A stretch of DNA of 64,000 nucleotides from Gemmata palustris (GTDB taxonomy: Bacteria > Planctomycetota > Planctomycetia > Gemmatales > Gemmataceae): assembly GCF_017939745.1 (NCBI RefSeq), contig NZ_JAGKQQ010000001.1, forward strand, positions 2,480,001 through 2,544,000. The letters are read 5' to 3'. The notes under the pieces are model-generated. The model did no database searches and was not told the DNA's origin. It saw only the letters and a program-made list of their open reading frames with translations. Shown here in pieces: positions 55,419 to 64,000 of this stretch (its first letter is position 1; every line of letters starts with the position of its first letter). The position numbers and the translations under genes were made by a program.

Positions 55419-55663
55419 GTTCCGGGGCTCCTTACGAGCAACGCTGGACGACCGTATGCGAGTTAGAGGACGTGGAGGACGAAACGGTTCAGTCCTCTTA
55501 GCTTGCCTGGCCCGCACAACCTGAGCAACCGCGACACTAATCCTAACTGCTGTTTCGGATTGGGTTTGCTTCCAGCGGTTGCCCAACCTTGAATATCAAC
55601 TAGGACCGCCCAGTTGCTACGGACGGCAGATTTACCCCCAACTGTTCGTTCGAGGGCGTTCCG

Positions 55664-56146
55664 ATGCCAGTACCGGTCATGAGTTCCGTCGTTCGCGCGA
55701 TTCTGTCGGAGAACCTCGACCTGTCGGCCGACGATGTGATTCGCAAGGCCAAGGTGCGCGGGGTCACGTCCCCAGAACGGGTCATCCGGACCACGGCCCA
55801 CAACATCAAGAGCGAGCTCAAGAGGCGGGCCGCGAAGGCTTCCGCGCCCAAGCCGATCCCGGCTGCGGCCCGCACGACCAAGACCCCGGACCGAGCCCCG
55901 TGCCGGCCGCGGTCGCTGTGGTTGTTCCGAGGTGGTCACTCCTGTTCTGGCCCCAATCTCGTCGTCAGCGAGCCCCGATTTGGCCTCGGTGCTGGCGAAC
56001 ATCGCACTGGTGAACACGGTCGTTGGGGAATGCGGGGAGCCGAACCGGCCCGACGAGTGGCCGAAGCGGTTCGGGCGTGCGGAAGTGTTGAGGCGTTCCT
56101 GTTGCACCTCAACCTCATCGCTCAAGTACGTGGCACCACGGTATGA
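55664..56146 (+). pseudogene. Hypothetical gene with three frameshifts
   Basis: A good start MSSVVRAILSENLDLSADDVIRKAKVRGVTSPERVIRTTAHNIKSELKRRAAK (ATG 55664 or 55679) is followed by family-like pieces in other frames: PEVVTPVLAPISSSASPDLASVLANIALVNTVVGECG and RRVAEAVRACGSVEAFLLHLNLIAQVRGT. Breaks at about 55900, 55930 and 56035. The first 60 residues look like a small helical DNA-binding-type domain; function unknown. Confidence 0.6.
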
Positions 56147-56178
56147 GTCGGTTCGACGGAGTGGCTCTCGGACCCGCT

Positions 56179-56837
56179 TCACACCGTGTCATCGGGTTCG
56201 ATGCCCATCAGCTCCTTCCACTCCCGAACGACCCACTGGTGGGTCTCTCTCGTGCCATAGAAGTCGATGTCCATGCCCCGCGGGTGTTGTTCCAGGTACG
56301 GGGTCGTGAGGGCGTTGTGCCGGAACACGAGATTGGTGCCCGCGACCCGGGCCAATCCCAACTCGACCTGCTCATGCTCGGCCAGGTCGCCGACCTCACG
56401 CCACATCACCGCCAAACTGGACTCGCCCAACAAGTTGAAGACCGCGTCGAGTACCGGGATGCGATACCGTTGAACGTCCGGGTGAAACACCGCGTTGTGA
56501 ACGAAGATGAAGGACGAAATCGGGGCCGGGACCTCCAAAGTCGTCGCGGATGTTGTTCGTGCCGTCGGTGAGAATGACGTGCAACTCGTGGAGCCCCTGC
56601 GAGTCGTTGTCGCAGATGCGGAACAGTGACTCCCCGTCCGCGATGGCGTCGCCCCAGAGGATGTGGTCCACCGCGACCCGGGCCACCAGGTACTCGCGCT
56701 CGATGCTCTCGTCGAAGCACCGCACGTCCACGCGGAGCGAGCGCACGTAATCCTCGGGTTCGGCGCGAGACCGACGCGGCGGTCTTCCAGTACAGCTGCA
56801 TTTGCGCGCTTCCATTTCGTAATCGGCTGACGGTCAT
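56179..56837 (-). pseudogene. Hypothetical gene with two or more frameshifts
   Basis: Sensible pieces in three frames: MTVSRLRNGSAQMQLYWKTAASVS; AEPEDYVRSLRVDVRCFDESIEREYLVARVAVDHILWGDAIADG ... LTDGTNNIRDDF; PAPISSFIFVHNAVFHPDVQRYRIPVLDAVFNLLGESSLAVMW ... REWKELMGIEPDDTV. Breaks near 56770 and 56535. A weak resemblance to GNAT-type acetyltransferases in the last part; not certain. Confidence 0.55.
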
Positions 56838-57432
56838 TCAAGATACGAATGGCGGAGCCGCCCTTCACGCCCTCGCCTGCAGGGCTATTGAAAGTTTCAT
56901 CTTGGTGAAATGGGGATGTGCTATTCCGGTGCCCCGCCGTCGCAATTGGAGCGGCGGGCACTTGGAGTTGCTTCGATGCCTCCCACTTGCCTGTTGGATG
57001 CGTTGGCCGCCGTTCCCGATCCACGAGATGACAAGGACGGTCCTTCCTTTCGCTCCCATCCTCGCTCTGCTGGTCGTCGGCATCCTCTTGGGCCGACGTT
57101 CGCCCGGTGCGATCATCCAACTCGCCGACGATTATGGTGGCGACTTCGCCCTTCCTAGGGTTCCCACGACGACGATTGCCCACCGCTTCCACGCTCTCCA
57201 AACTGCTCCCGCGGGTCGACGTTCGGGGGCGCTGGAGGCGGTTCTGCGTAAGTGGATCGCGGCCCGTCTGCCGCCCGACGACGTGCTCGTCGTCAACATG
57301 GACGGCAAGTTCGCTCGCGGCAGCGCCGACCGAGCCGCGCAACTACCCGGCGTTCACCTCCTGGCGGCATTCGCGCCACGCTTCCAAGCCGTTCTGGCTC
57401 AACTGCGTGTCGATACCAAGACCAACGAGCAC

Positions 57433-58846
57433 AAGGCCGCGGGTGTCCCTGTAGATTTTGGCAGGCGGTAGTGGTTAGGCTGTTGGTCCTTGCACTTTTT
57501 GACTCTGGGAGGCACGGATGCCGACGCTAACCATCGAGTACCAGACCGACGCGGAACGACTGATTTTGGAGCAGGCGCTGGCGTTTTCGCTCAGATGCGA
57601 CACGTCGGTGCCACCGCCCCGATGGTACGGTACTGGCCGCTTGTGAACGAGTCGCCCTCGACTCCGGACGCGAACTCGTCCGCGACACGTTGGCTTCCGC
57701 CGTCCAGAGTCGCGCCGACACCACCGATGCTTCCAAAAAGTCGGGCAGCAGGCTCAAAGGACGACGCCCCGCTGGCTCTTGACGGCACTCGGGCGCATCC
57801 GCCTCCGCCGTCAGTACGCCATCCGCGCCGATGGCGGAGCGTTCCCGGCCGATGCCGTTCTGGGAGCCGAGGGTATGTAACGACCGCCGCACAGCGGATG
57901 GCGGTTCTGGCCGGTGCGAGGGATTCCTTTGCGCGTGCGGAAGTAACGCTGCGTGAGTTGGCCGGTTGGGAGTTAGACGACGAGGTGATTCGCCAACTCA
58001 CACACGCCGCCGCGAAGAGTCTGAGGGGCCCCGCGAGCATCGCGCCGACGCCGAACGATTCGCAACGGCCGGGGAGTCGTCGAGGTGCAAATCGACGCCG
58101 GAAGGTGAACACCACGACCGGATGGCGGGACATCAAGTTGGGCGTGGTTTGCAAGCGAGAGCGGGGAAGTCCGCGACGCCCGAAAAGTGGAGCGACCGCG
58201 TGTTGCCGCCCCAACGATTCGGACCGTGGTGGCCAACGTCGAGGGCGCGAGCATTTTCGCGGAGCGCGTGCGAGCGGAGGCGGATCGCCTGAAGGTGACC
58301 ACCGCCAGCGACGTGACGGTATTGGGTGACGGCGCGGAGTGGATCTGGAATCTGGCGGCCGATGTGTTGCCCCAGGCCGCCGGTGTATTGACGTGTATCA
58401 CGCGATCGAGCACATCGGGACTGCGGTGAAGGCGATCTGGGGTGAGACGGCGGAGGCGACCGCTCGTCGGCAGAGCGCGCCTTGTTGGCCGTGGTGACGG
58501 ATGGGAAAGCCGGGATCGAGCGGTGGATCGCCGATACGTTCGGCGCGTTGCCGTCGGAATCCAACGGAGACGTGTTGCGGGCGTTGGCGCGTTACCTCGG
58601 CTCGCACCCGACGCGGTTGGGCTACGCGCAACGGCTGGCAAATGGTCGGAGTATCGGCAGCGGGTTAATCGAGGGTTCGGTGAAGCAGTTGGTGAATCGC
58701 CGGATGAAACTAACCGGCGCGCGGTGGCGCGTGGAACACGTCGGGCCGCTGGTGGAACTGGCGGCCGTCATCGAGACCCCAGACTGGCACGACTTCTGGA
58801 CCGCCGCTTGAGCGTTGCCAAAATCTACAGGGACACCCAAGGCCGC
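57433..58846 (+). mobile_element. Nested ISKra4-type element with 8-bp target duplication
   Basis: The element spans 57441-58838 (1398 bp). Perfect 23-bp terminal inverted repeats (left starts GGGTGTCCCTGTAGATTTTG) and direct repeats AAGGCCGC at 57433-57440 and 58839-58846. It lies inside the ISAs1 transposase gene in the same orientation; deleting it with one repeat rejoins HKAA and ALELL of that transposase. Confidence 0.88.
57519..58811 (+). pseudogene. ISKra4-family transposase, frameshifted
   Basis: Starts MPTLTIEYQTDAERLILEQALAF; pieces in other frames include VLAGARDSFARAEVTLRELAGWELDDEVIRQLTHAA, RVRAEADRLKVTTASDVTVLGDGAEWIWNLAADVLPQAAGVL, then LLAVVTDGKAGIERWIADTFGALPSESNGDVLRALARYLGSH and the end SIGSGLIEGSVKQLVNRRMKLTGARWRVEHVGPLVELAAV (stop 58811). 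These match the ISKra4 group. At least four indels, so the element is not autonomous now. Confidence 0.75.
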
Positions 58847-59657
58847 GCTGGAGTTGCTCAACATCCTGCCCCCCCGCCCGGGCGGGTACATCATCACCGG
58901 CGACGCGATGTTCACACAAGCCGATGTGTGCCAAGCGGTTCGCGATCGGGGCGATGACTATGTGCTGGTGGTCAGGACAACCAGCATGCCCTGGCCGTGG
59001 ATATCGACGCGGGACTCGCATTCGCCGCTCAAGCGGCGACATTTTCCCCGACGGGCGGGTGCCGCCGAAGGAACCGGCGCCCGGTCCACGGTTCGCGCGA
59101 ACGACCGAGAAGGGCACGGGCGCGTTGAGCACCGGAGTTTGGAGAGCACGGTGATCCTAACGGTGCATCCGAAGTGGCCCGGGCTGAAGCAGGGGTTCCG
59201 CGTGCGCCGCTGGGGGATTCGCAAGGGCAAGGCGTATGAGGAGGTGGTCCACGGGATCACCAGCCGGCCCCGGAGAAGGCCGACGCGAAACGGCTGCTGG
59301 AGTTGGTGCGCGAGCACGGGCGGATCGAGAACAGTCTGCACTACGTCCGGGACGTGACGCTGGGCGAGGATGCGTGCCCGGTGCGCGCGGTTCCGCGCCG
59401 CAGGTGCTCGCCGCGTTACGCAACGTGAGCGTTCATCTCCTCGCACACGTCGAAGCCGACAACCATGCGCGCGCTATACGGAGGTTGGCCGCTCGATTCC
59501 ACGAAGCGATCAACCTCCTCACTTCACCACTGTGAAACTTTCAATGGCCCTGGGGCCCGGCCCGGCCTGCGAAGATTTCCTATTGATTCCGATCCGACTC
59601 CCCGGTATGGGCCGCGCAAATTGTTCAGCGCGGCTGTTTTCTGGGGGGAGTTCGGCC

Positions 59658-60833
59658 ATGCGATACGTTCGTTCGTGGGCGGGGATCGGCGCGTTGTTAG
59701 TGTTCGCCGGTAGCGCCGCCGCTCAGCCGGCCGCGTTTCCCGGGGCCGGGCCGATTGTTCCGAGCGGAGGGGCGCCTCTGGCGCCCGCTCTTCAGACGGC
59801 CCCACCAACCGGGCAACCCGTTCGCTCGCTCTCCGCACTGTCGGACGACATTCTCCCGCCGAAAGACCTCACCCCGGCCGGCTTCGGGGACATCGTTCCG
59901 CCGCCCGACAAGCACGGCGGGCACGGCGAGATCCCGGGCCACCTCACGCCGATGGTGCCGGAACACGGCGGGTTCTACACGTCGGCCGAGTTCCTGCTGA
60001 TGCGCCCGCGGAACACGGACATGGACTTCGTGATCCGCAACAGCAGCGGCGGGCTGGGCACCGTCGGCCCGATCGATTCGCTCAACTACCAACTCGGCAC
60101 CGGGTTGCGGGCCGAGGTCGGCTACCTGTACGACGGCGGGAAGTGGGAGACGGCGTTCGCGTACACGTACCTCACCGCCGGGGCCGACAGCACCATCTTC
60201 TCGACGCCGAACGTGTCGCTGCTCCCGACCCTCACGCGCCCCGGTCTGACCGACCGCGCGCTCACCGCGTCGGGCACCGCGGACCTGGACTACCAACTGT
60301 TCGACCTGCTCGCGGGCCGGCGCTTCGTGATCCAAGACAACTTCGCGGTGCGGGCGATCGCCGGGTTCCGGTTCGCTGACATCCGGCAAACACTCAATGC
60401 GTTCTACGACGGCGCCGACGCGAACCAGGCCGCGGTGCGAACGCGGTCGCGGTTCCAGGGCTTCGGTCCGCTCATCGGTGCGGAAGCGACTCTGGCCGGG
60501 CCGATGGGGTTCCATCTCTACACCCGCGCCACCGGGGGCTTTCTGAGCGGGCGCAGCACAAACGTGGTGGTTGAAACCAACGACAGCGGCGCGTCCACCT
60601 ACGTGAACAGCCGCTACGACGTGCGGAAGGAAGTGCCGTTCGGGAGCCTGGCGGTCGGTGCCGGCTGGCAGTTCCGCACCATCTCGCTCCGCGCCGGTTA
60701 CGAAGTGACGCACTGGCAGGGCATTTTCGAGCGCCCGCGGTTCGTGGACGACGTGTCGCAGGGCAAGGTCATCACCCGCCCCTCGAACCTGTCCCTCGAA
60801 GGGCTGTTCATCCAGGCGTCCGTGCTGTATTGA
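59658..60833 (+). CDS. BBP7-family outer-membrane beta-barrel protein
   Basis: 391 residues. Signal peptide MRYVRSWAGIGALLVFAGSAAAQPAA; a Pro-rich linker; barrel from about residue 110 with alternating strands (FYTSAEFLLMRPRNTDMDFVI, TGLRAEVGYLYDGGKWETAFAYTYLTAG, YQLFDLLAGRRFVIQDNFAVRAIAGFRF, GSLAVGAGWQFRTISLRAGYEVTHWQGIFERPRFVDD) ending in the aromatic LFIQASVLY. BBP7/Lpg1974-type barrels are abundant in planctomycetes and probably form pores. ATG 59658 behind GGGGGAG. Confidence 0.9.
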   Translation: MRYVRSWAGIGALLVFAGSAAAQPAAFPGAGPIVPSGGAPLAPALQTAPPTGQPVRSLSALSDDILPPKDLTPAGFGDIVPPPDKHGGHGEIPGHLTPMVPEHGGFYTSAEFLLMRPRNTDMDFVIRNSSGGLGTVGPIDSLNYQLGTGLRAEVGYLYDGGKWETAFAYTYLTAGADSTIFSTPNVSLLPTLTRPGLTDRALTASGTADLDYQLFDLLAGRRFVIQDNFAVRAIAGFRFADIRQTLNAFYDGADANQAAVRTRSRFQGFGPLIGAEATLAGPMGFHLYTRATGGFLSGRSTNVVVETNDSGASTYVNSRYDVRKEVPFGSLAVGAGWQFRTISLRAGYEVTHWQGIFERPRFVDDVSQGKVITRPSNLSLEGLFIQASVLY

Positions 60834-60848
60834 GCGAGCCAAAGAACA

Positions 60849-60958
60849 CACAGGGCTTCCGCCCTGTGCTACGAAAGACGGCCCCTCCGGGGCGAAAACC
60901 AAACCCCTCTTCCGCTGCGGAGCGGCCGGCGTTTGTAGCACAGGGCGGAAGCCCTGTG
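60849..60958. repeat. Composite palindromic repeat downstream of BBP7
   Basis: Two 24-bp arms (60849-60872, 60935-60958) are exact reverse complements. Each arm is itself a hairpin, CACAGGGCTTCCGCCCTGTG. It lies 15 nt after the stop codon. Looks like a REP/MITE-type dispersed repeat also usable as a terminator. Confidence 0.7.
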
Positions 60959-61056
60959 CGCTCTTGTCTCAACAAACACAAAAGCCTCCAGTCATCGAAA
61001 TGAATGGAGGCCGCAATTGACGGATACCGATTTCCGACACAACTCGGCCGCTTCGC

Positions 61057-61521
61057 TTAACCCGGGCTGTCGGGCGTGAGATCAATGCGGAACAACGGGT
61101 GGCCCGGGTGCCGGCCGTCGAATTGCAGTGTGAGCATGTAAGAACCGGGGCGAAACATGTGCGGCGGAATCGACGGGTTCAGGTGCGGGAGCGGCCGGCT
61201 GATATACACGCGGTACCGCGTGCGCAGCACCGGCATCCCGGCCGAGAGATCGATCGGCTCGATGTCGCCGACCGACATCGCCATGAGTTGGTGTTCGACG
61301 AAGAGGCGCGGCTGCCCGACGTGAAGGCCACCAATCACGACTTCGACGGGCAAGTTGTGAGGCGCGCGCGCCACGTCCGCCGGTTCCGACTGCTCCGATC
61401 CCGCCACTGACGTTGCTCCCTGACCACTGATCGCTTCGTGCGCGACCCACCCCACGAACGCGAGCACGACCGCACCGAGCAGCACAACCGGATGAACGTG
61501 GGAGAGTTTTGCAGTGAACAT
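61057..61521 (-). CDS. Membrane-anchored hypothetical protein, 154 residues
   Basis: An N-terminal signal-anchor helix (HVHPVVLLGAVVLAFVGWVAHEAI) precedes an extracytoplasmic domain with LPVEVVIGGLHVGQPRLFVEHQLMAM and a beta-rich C-terminus (YRVYISRPLPHLNPSIPPHMFRPGSYMLTLQFDGRHPGHPLFRI). ATG 61521 is 8 nt after GGAG. No family recognised. Confidence 0.65.
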   Translation of the reverse strand: MFTAKLSHVHPVVLLGAVVLAFVGWVAHEAISGQGATSVAGSEQSEPADVARAPHNLPVEVVIGGLHVGQPRLFVEHQLMAMSVGDIEPIDLSAGMPVLRTRYRVYISRPLPHLNPSIPPHMFRPGSYMLTLQFDGRHPGHPLFRIDLTPDSPG

Positions 61522-61848
61522 TGACACGTCTCCGTCTTGCGCGACGAATCGAGTTTAAATGACCCGAAACGCGCTGCGCTCGGTCCTGGTCGTTGGTTCG
61601 ATCGGGGTAGTACCGCAAGCCCCGTACCTTACGTGGGTGTTTGCGGTTGTGGTGTGACGAGCCGTGCGACGACTTCCTTATCGTCGTACCGAGAAGACGA
61701 GAGACCGGGTGCGTTCTAACATCGCGCTCGGGCACGGACTAAAAACATACTCCACAGCTCACACATGAGTCAGATTGCAGTCGTGAATCTGCGCCGTGTG
61801 CGGTACCGGGCGCACACCCGATTGTCGAAATGCGTTCTAAGCTGTGGC

Positions 61849-63165
61849 ATGACTTCTCGTAATGTTTTCTCACTCGCAGTTCTGGCCCTCGTTGGGGTTT
61901 TGCTCGCCGGCCAGGTACGGCAATTACTCGCCGACCCGACCGTGTGGCCCCCGGACGATTTCGTCGAATACTGGGCCGCGGCGAAACTGACGTTGAACGG
62001 GCAGAACCCGTTCGATGAGTCGCTGTTGCTGCCGCTCCAACAGTCCGCCGGGCGCGACACGCCCGAAGCGATCATGATGTGGAACCCGCCGTGGTCGCTC
62101 CCCGCGGTGCTGCCGCTCGGTCTGTTGCCCGCGCGCGAAGCTCAACTGCTGTGGCTCCTCGTTCACCTCATCGTCACCGGCTTCTGTGCGGACCGGGCGT
62201 GGCTCCTGCTCGGTGGGGCGCGCGAGCGGCGGTGGATCGGCTGGGCGGTCGCGTTCACGTTCATGCCGACCGTGTTCGCCCTTTCTATCGGGCAAATCAG
62301 CATGTTCCTCGTGCTCGGTGCGGTGCTGTTCCTCGAATGCGAGCGCCGGGCCGTCAAAAACCGCTCGTGGGAATACTGCGCGGGCGCGGCGACCGTACTC
62401 GTGGCGATAAAACCGCATCTCGCGTACCTGTTGTGGGCCGGTATCGTGGTGGACGCAGTCGTTCGCGGCCGGTGGCGCGTGCTCGCGGGCGGCGCGGTGA
62501 TGGGGCTGGCATGTGCCCTGCTCCCGCTGGCATTTAACCCGCAGGTGTGGCACCAGTACGCGGACGCGATGGGGAACCGCCCGCCGGCTCAGTGGATCTC
62601 GCCCACGCTCGGTTCGGTGCTGCGAATGGCGTTCGGAGAACAGCTTTTCCGACTTCAGTTCGTTTCCGTCGGAATCGGAGTGATTTGGTTCGTATGGTAC
62701 CGGTGGGCAAAACGGAACACATGGGACTGGACGGAGCAGCTCCCGCTGCTGCTGCTCGTGTCGTTCGTCACCGCGCCGTATGGCGCGTGGCCGTTCGACA
62801 TGGTATTGTTGCTCCCGGCAGTATTCGCGATGGTGATTGGGGAGAACCTACCCCCAGCCCCCCTCCCTGAAGGGAAGGGGGACCGAACTTCCGCGCTCAA
62901 GTGTTACCTCCCCAACCACAGAGGTGCACGCGCCGGCTCCCCCTTCACTTCAGGGAGGGGGGCTGGGGGGGTAGGTTCTCCCCCAATCCTTGCTGGTCTT
63001 CTCGCCGTGAATTTGGGTTGCCTCGTGATAAACCTGCTCCAACTCGGCTCGTTCTGGTTCCTGTGGGTGTCGCCCGCCGTGCTTCTCCTGTATGTGGTTC
63101 ACACGCAGCGCCCCCACGAAGCGCGAGCCAATCTCGCACCCCGAACCGCCGCGGTGACGGCATGA
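61849..63165 (+). CDS. GT87-type (DUF2029) membrane glycosyltransferase with an in-frame palindromic insertion
   Basis: 438 residues with about ten membrane helices. Landmarks of polyprenyl-phosphate-sugar-dependent GT87 enzymes: DFVEYWAAAKLTLNGQNPFDE near the N-terminus, MMWNPPWSLPAVLPLGLLP, SIGQISMFLVLGAVLFL, AIKPHLAYLLW. Residues about 330-378 (ENLPPAPLPEGKGDRTS...GGVGSPP) are low-complexity and encoded by a 145-bp inverted repeat inserted between two helices. ATG 61849 from the conserved start. The stop overlaps the next ATG (ATGA). Confidence 0.8.
   Translation: MTSRNVFSLAVLALVGVLLAGQVRQLLADPTVWPPDDFVEYWAAAKLTLNGQNPFDESLLLPLQQSAGRDTPEAIMMWNPPWSLPAVLPLGLLPAREAQLLWLLVHLIVTGFCADRAWLLLGGARERRWIGWAVAFTFMPTVFALSIGQISMFLVLGAVLFLECERRAVKNRSWEYCAGAATVLVAIKPHLAYLLWAGIVVDAVVRGRWRVLAGGAVMGLACALLPLAFNPQVWHQYADAMGNRPPAQWISPTLGSVLRMAFGEQLFRLQFVSVGIGVIWFVWYRWAKRNTWDWTEQLPLLLLVSFVTAPYGAWPFDMVLLLPAVFAMVIGENLPPAPLPEGKGDRTSALKCYLPNHRGARAGSPFTSGRGAGGVGSPPILAGLLAVNLGCLVINLLQLGSFWFLWVSPAVLLLYVVHTQRPHEARANLAPRTAAVTA
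62839..62983. repeat. In-frame palindromic insertion inside the GT87 gene
   Basis: Arms 62839-62872 and 62948-62983 are reverse complements except for a 2-nt difference in a C-tract, with about 75 nt between. The reading frame is kept through the insert, adding about 48 Pro/Gly-rich residues between two membrane segments. Confidence 0.75.
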
Positions 63166-64000
63166 AGTTCCCGCGCTGGCTCGGACCGGGTGCGGTCGCG
63201 TTCCTTCTCATCTGGTTGATTCTGCTCGGGGCCGGGCGCTCGGCGTTCTTCCGAGACCCCGGCACGTTCTGGCACACCACAACCGGAGAACTCGTCCTCA
63301 AAGAGGGCTTCATTCGCGCGGACCCGTACACGTTCACGTTCGGCGGTCAGTGGTGGGTGCCGTACCAGTGGCTCGGCGAAGTCGGCATGGCGCTGGCGCA
63401 CCGGGCGGGCGGTTTCGATACGCAGTTACTCGCCGCGGTCACGCTGATCGCCGCGGTGTTCGCGTGGCTCACCGTAAGGCTGCTGCGCACCGGGTTACAC
63501 CCGATCGTCGTGTACGTCACCATTGCACTGGCTCTGGCCGCGGCCGGCTCGCACTTCCACGTCCGCCCGCACCTGTTCACGCTCGCGTGTATGACGGTGG
63601 TCGCGCTCGCGCTCGCGGACGCCGACGTCGCCCGTCCGCGGCTCAAGCGCCTCTTCTGGCTCATTCCCGTGTGCGTCGTTTGGACGAACGTCCACGGCGG
63701 CGTGCTAGGCGGCATCGGCACACTCTGCATCGCGTTCGCGGGCTGGTTGGTCTTCTGGAAGCTGAAGCGCCCGTCGCCGATACGATCCTGGCGCGACGTC
63801 GGGTTGCTCGCTCTCGTCGCGTGCGGGTGCGGGCTCAGCGTGCTCGCGAGTCCTTACGGGGTGGACATGGTGAGGACGTGGCACGTCATCATGGACGCGC
63901 CCGAACTGCGTGACATCATCTCCGAGCACCGGCCGCTCGATGTGAAGGCCCCTTATGCGTGGCCCGTGCTCGCGCTCGCTGCGGTGTATCTGCTCGTACT
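63162..64000 (+). CDS. Polytopic membrane protein, possible glycosyltransferase (runs off the right edge)
   Basis: 279 codons in the window, ATG 63162 overlapping the GT87 stop by 4 bp. N-terminal helix (GAVAFLLIWLILLGAG), then a periplasmic loop with DPGTFWHTTTGELVLKEGFIRADPYTFTFGGQWWVPYQWLGEV, acidic/aromatic residues as in GT39/GT83-type (Pmt/ArnT-like) enzymes, and six or more further helices. HFHVRPHLFTLACM resembles loops in that superfamily. Coupling to GT87 suggests joint work on a lipid-linked sugar. The C-terminal part is missing. Confidence 0.75.
   Translation, partial: MKFPRWLGPGAVAFLLIWLILLGAGRSAFFRDPGTFWHTTTGELVLKEGFIRADPYTFTFGGQWWVPYQWLGEVGMALAHRAGGFDTQLLAAVTLIAAVFAWLTVRLLRTGLHPIVVYVTIALALAAAGSHFHVRPHLFTLACMTVVALALADADVARPRLKRLFWLIPVCVVWTNVHGGVLGGIGTLCIAFAGWLVFWKLKRPSPIRSWRDVGLLALVACGCGLSVLASPYGVDMVRTWHVIMDAPELRDIISEHRPLDVKAPYAWPVLALAAVYLLV

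Larger units (their letters stand above)
56976..59535 (+). pseudogene. ISAs1 transposase, interrupted and frameshifted
   Basis: 5' part: CLLDALAAVPDPRD, then LALLVVGILLGRRSPGAIIQLADDYG, PPDDVLVVNMDGKFARGS (D), VDTKTNEHKAA up to 57440. It resumes at 58839: KAALELLNILPPRPGGYIITGDAMFTQADVCQAVRDRGDDYVLVV (D), HPKWPGLKQGFRVRRWGIRKGKAYEEVVHGITS, and in a further frame SVHLLAHVEADNHARAIRRLAARFHEAINLLTSPL. Several indels beyond the nested insertion show it is long dead. Confidence 0.8.
56880..59552 (+). mobile_element. ISAs1-family element, degenerate, with a nested ISKra4-type element
   Basis: Terminal inverted repeats of about 30 bp (left CAGGGCTATTGAAAGTTTCA, right the complement of CAGGGCCATTGAAAGTTTCA) bound the element; no clear target duplication. 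The transposase gene is split by the insertion at 57441-58838 and also frameshifted. The right end is 106 bp from the start of the BBP7 gene and may have replaced its native promoter. Confidence 0.8.

Noticed and set aside
61765-61848. Upstream start for the GT87-type gene
   Set aside because: The extra 28 residues (MSQIAVVNLRRVRYRAH...) precede the signal-anchor helix without a ribosome site; ATG 61849 fits the family start.

Overview
The window is high-GC bacterial DNA from a planctomycete, most likely Gemmata or a close relative in the Gemmataceae. The evidence is a Gemmata-type paralog starting MTEAEWLAC (46.2-46.8 kb), a TIGR03066-like secreted paralog (29.5 kb), a BBP7-type outer-membrane barrel (59.7 kb), a Gemmata-style ECF sigma factor, a transmembrane Ser/Thr kinase and many stand-alone receivers. 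I see no rRNA, tRNA or CRISPR array. Several genes carry single-base frameshifts, often in homopolymers, so either the region is decaying or the assembly has indel errors.

Layout. 0-0.7 kb: 5' part of treZ (-). 0.9-6.7 kb: a tightly overlapping four-gene DNA-repair operon (-): MBL exonuclease, ATP-dependent DNA ligase, Lhr-type helicase, metallophosphoesterase. 7-11 kb: a decayed gene, a methyltransferase, small membrane proteins, a hemolysin-III/PAQR protein and two stand-alone receivers. 11.3-24.3 kb: a stress-protein island with Zn-alcohol dehydrogenase, KatE catalase, a PRC-barrel protein, a YflT-like protein, DUF1003, an AI-2E-type permease (frameshifted), a pyridoxamine-oxidase-like stress protein, an SDR dehydrogenase, a DUF892/YciF protein and a broken DUF1963 gene. 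Many of these start just downstream of good -24/-12 (sigma-54) promoter matches, several arranged as divergent pairs. This is the most interesting regulatory signal in the window.

24.3-27.6 kb: aldo/keto reductase and a Ser/Thr kinase. 27.7-35.5 kb: an intact IS1-family element, broken secreted-protein genes, small hypotheticals, an IS630 element and a HEAT/LCCL-like secreted protein. 36.2-37.5 kb: histidine kinase plus receiver. 37.5-44.2 kb: transposase debris, a lipoprotein, an Flp pilin, an ECF sigma factor, a TetR regulator with palindromic operators and a complete IS630 element. 44.2-49.1 kb: hypotheticals, and an AraC regulator divergent from a TetX-like FAD monooxygenase. 49.1-53.5 kb: a small RLADDGCP protein, a sulfite-oxidase-fold enzyme, a frameshifted YqeY and a receiver. 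53.5-59.6 kb: a graveyard with a broken IS630, a receiver whose 3' end is replaced by it, two shattered hypotheticals, and an ISAs1 copy carrying a nested ISKra4-type element with a clean 8-bp target duplication. 59.7-64 kb: BBP7 barrel, a secreted/anchored protein and two coupled membrane glycosyltransferase-like genes, the first carrying an in-frame palindromic insertion.

Working model (inference): RpoN-dependent transcription drives a stationary-phase/oxidative-stress programme (catalase, ferritin-like DUF892, PPOX-like flavoprotein, SDR, envelope proteins). Two small paralogous proteins sharing RLADDGCP, 39 kb apart, carry the same promoter type and may belong to that regulon.
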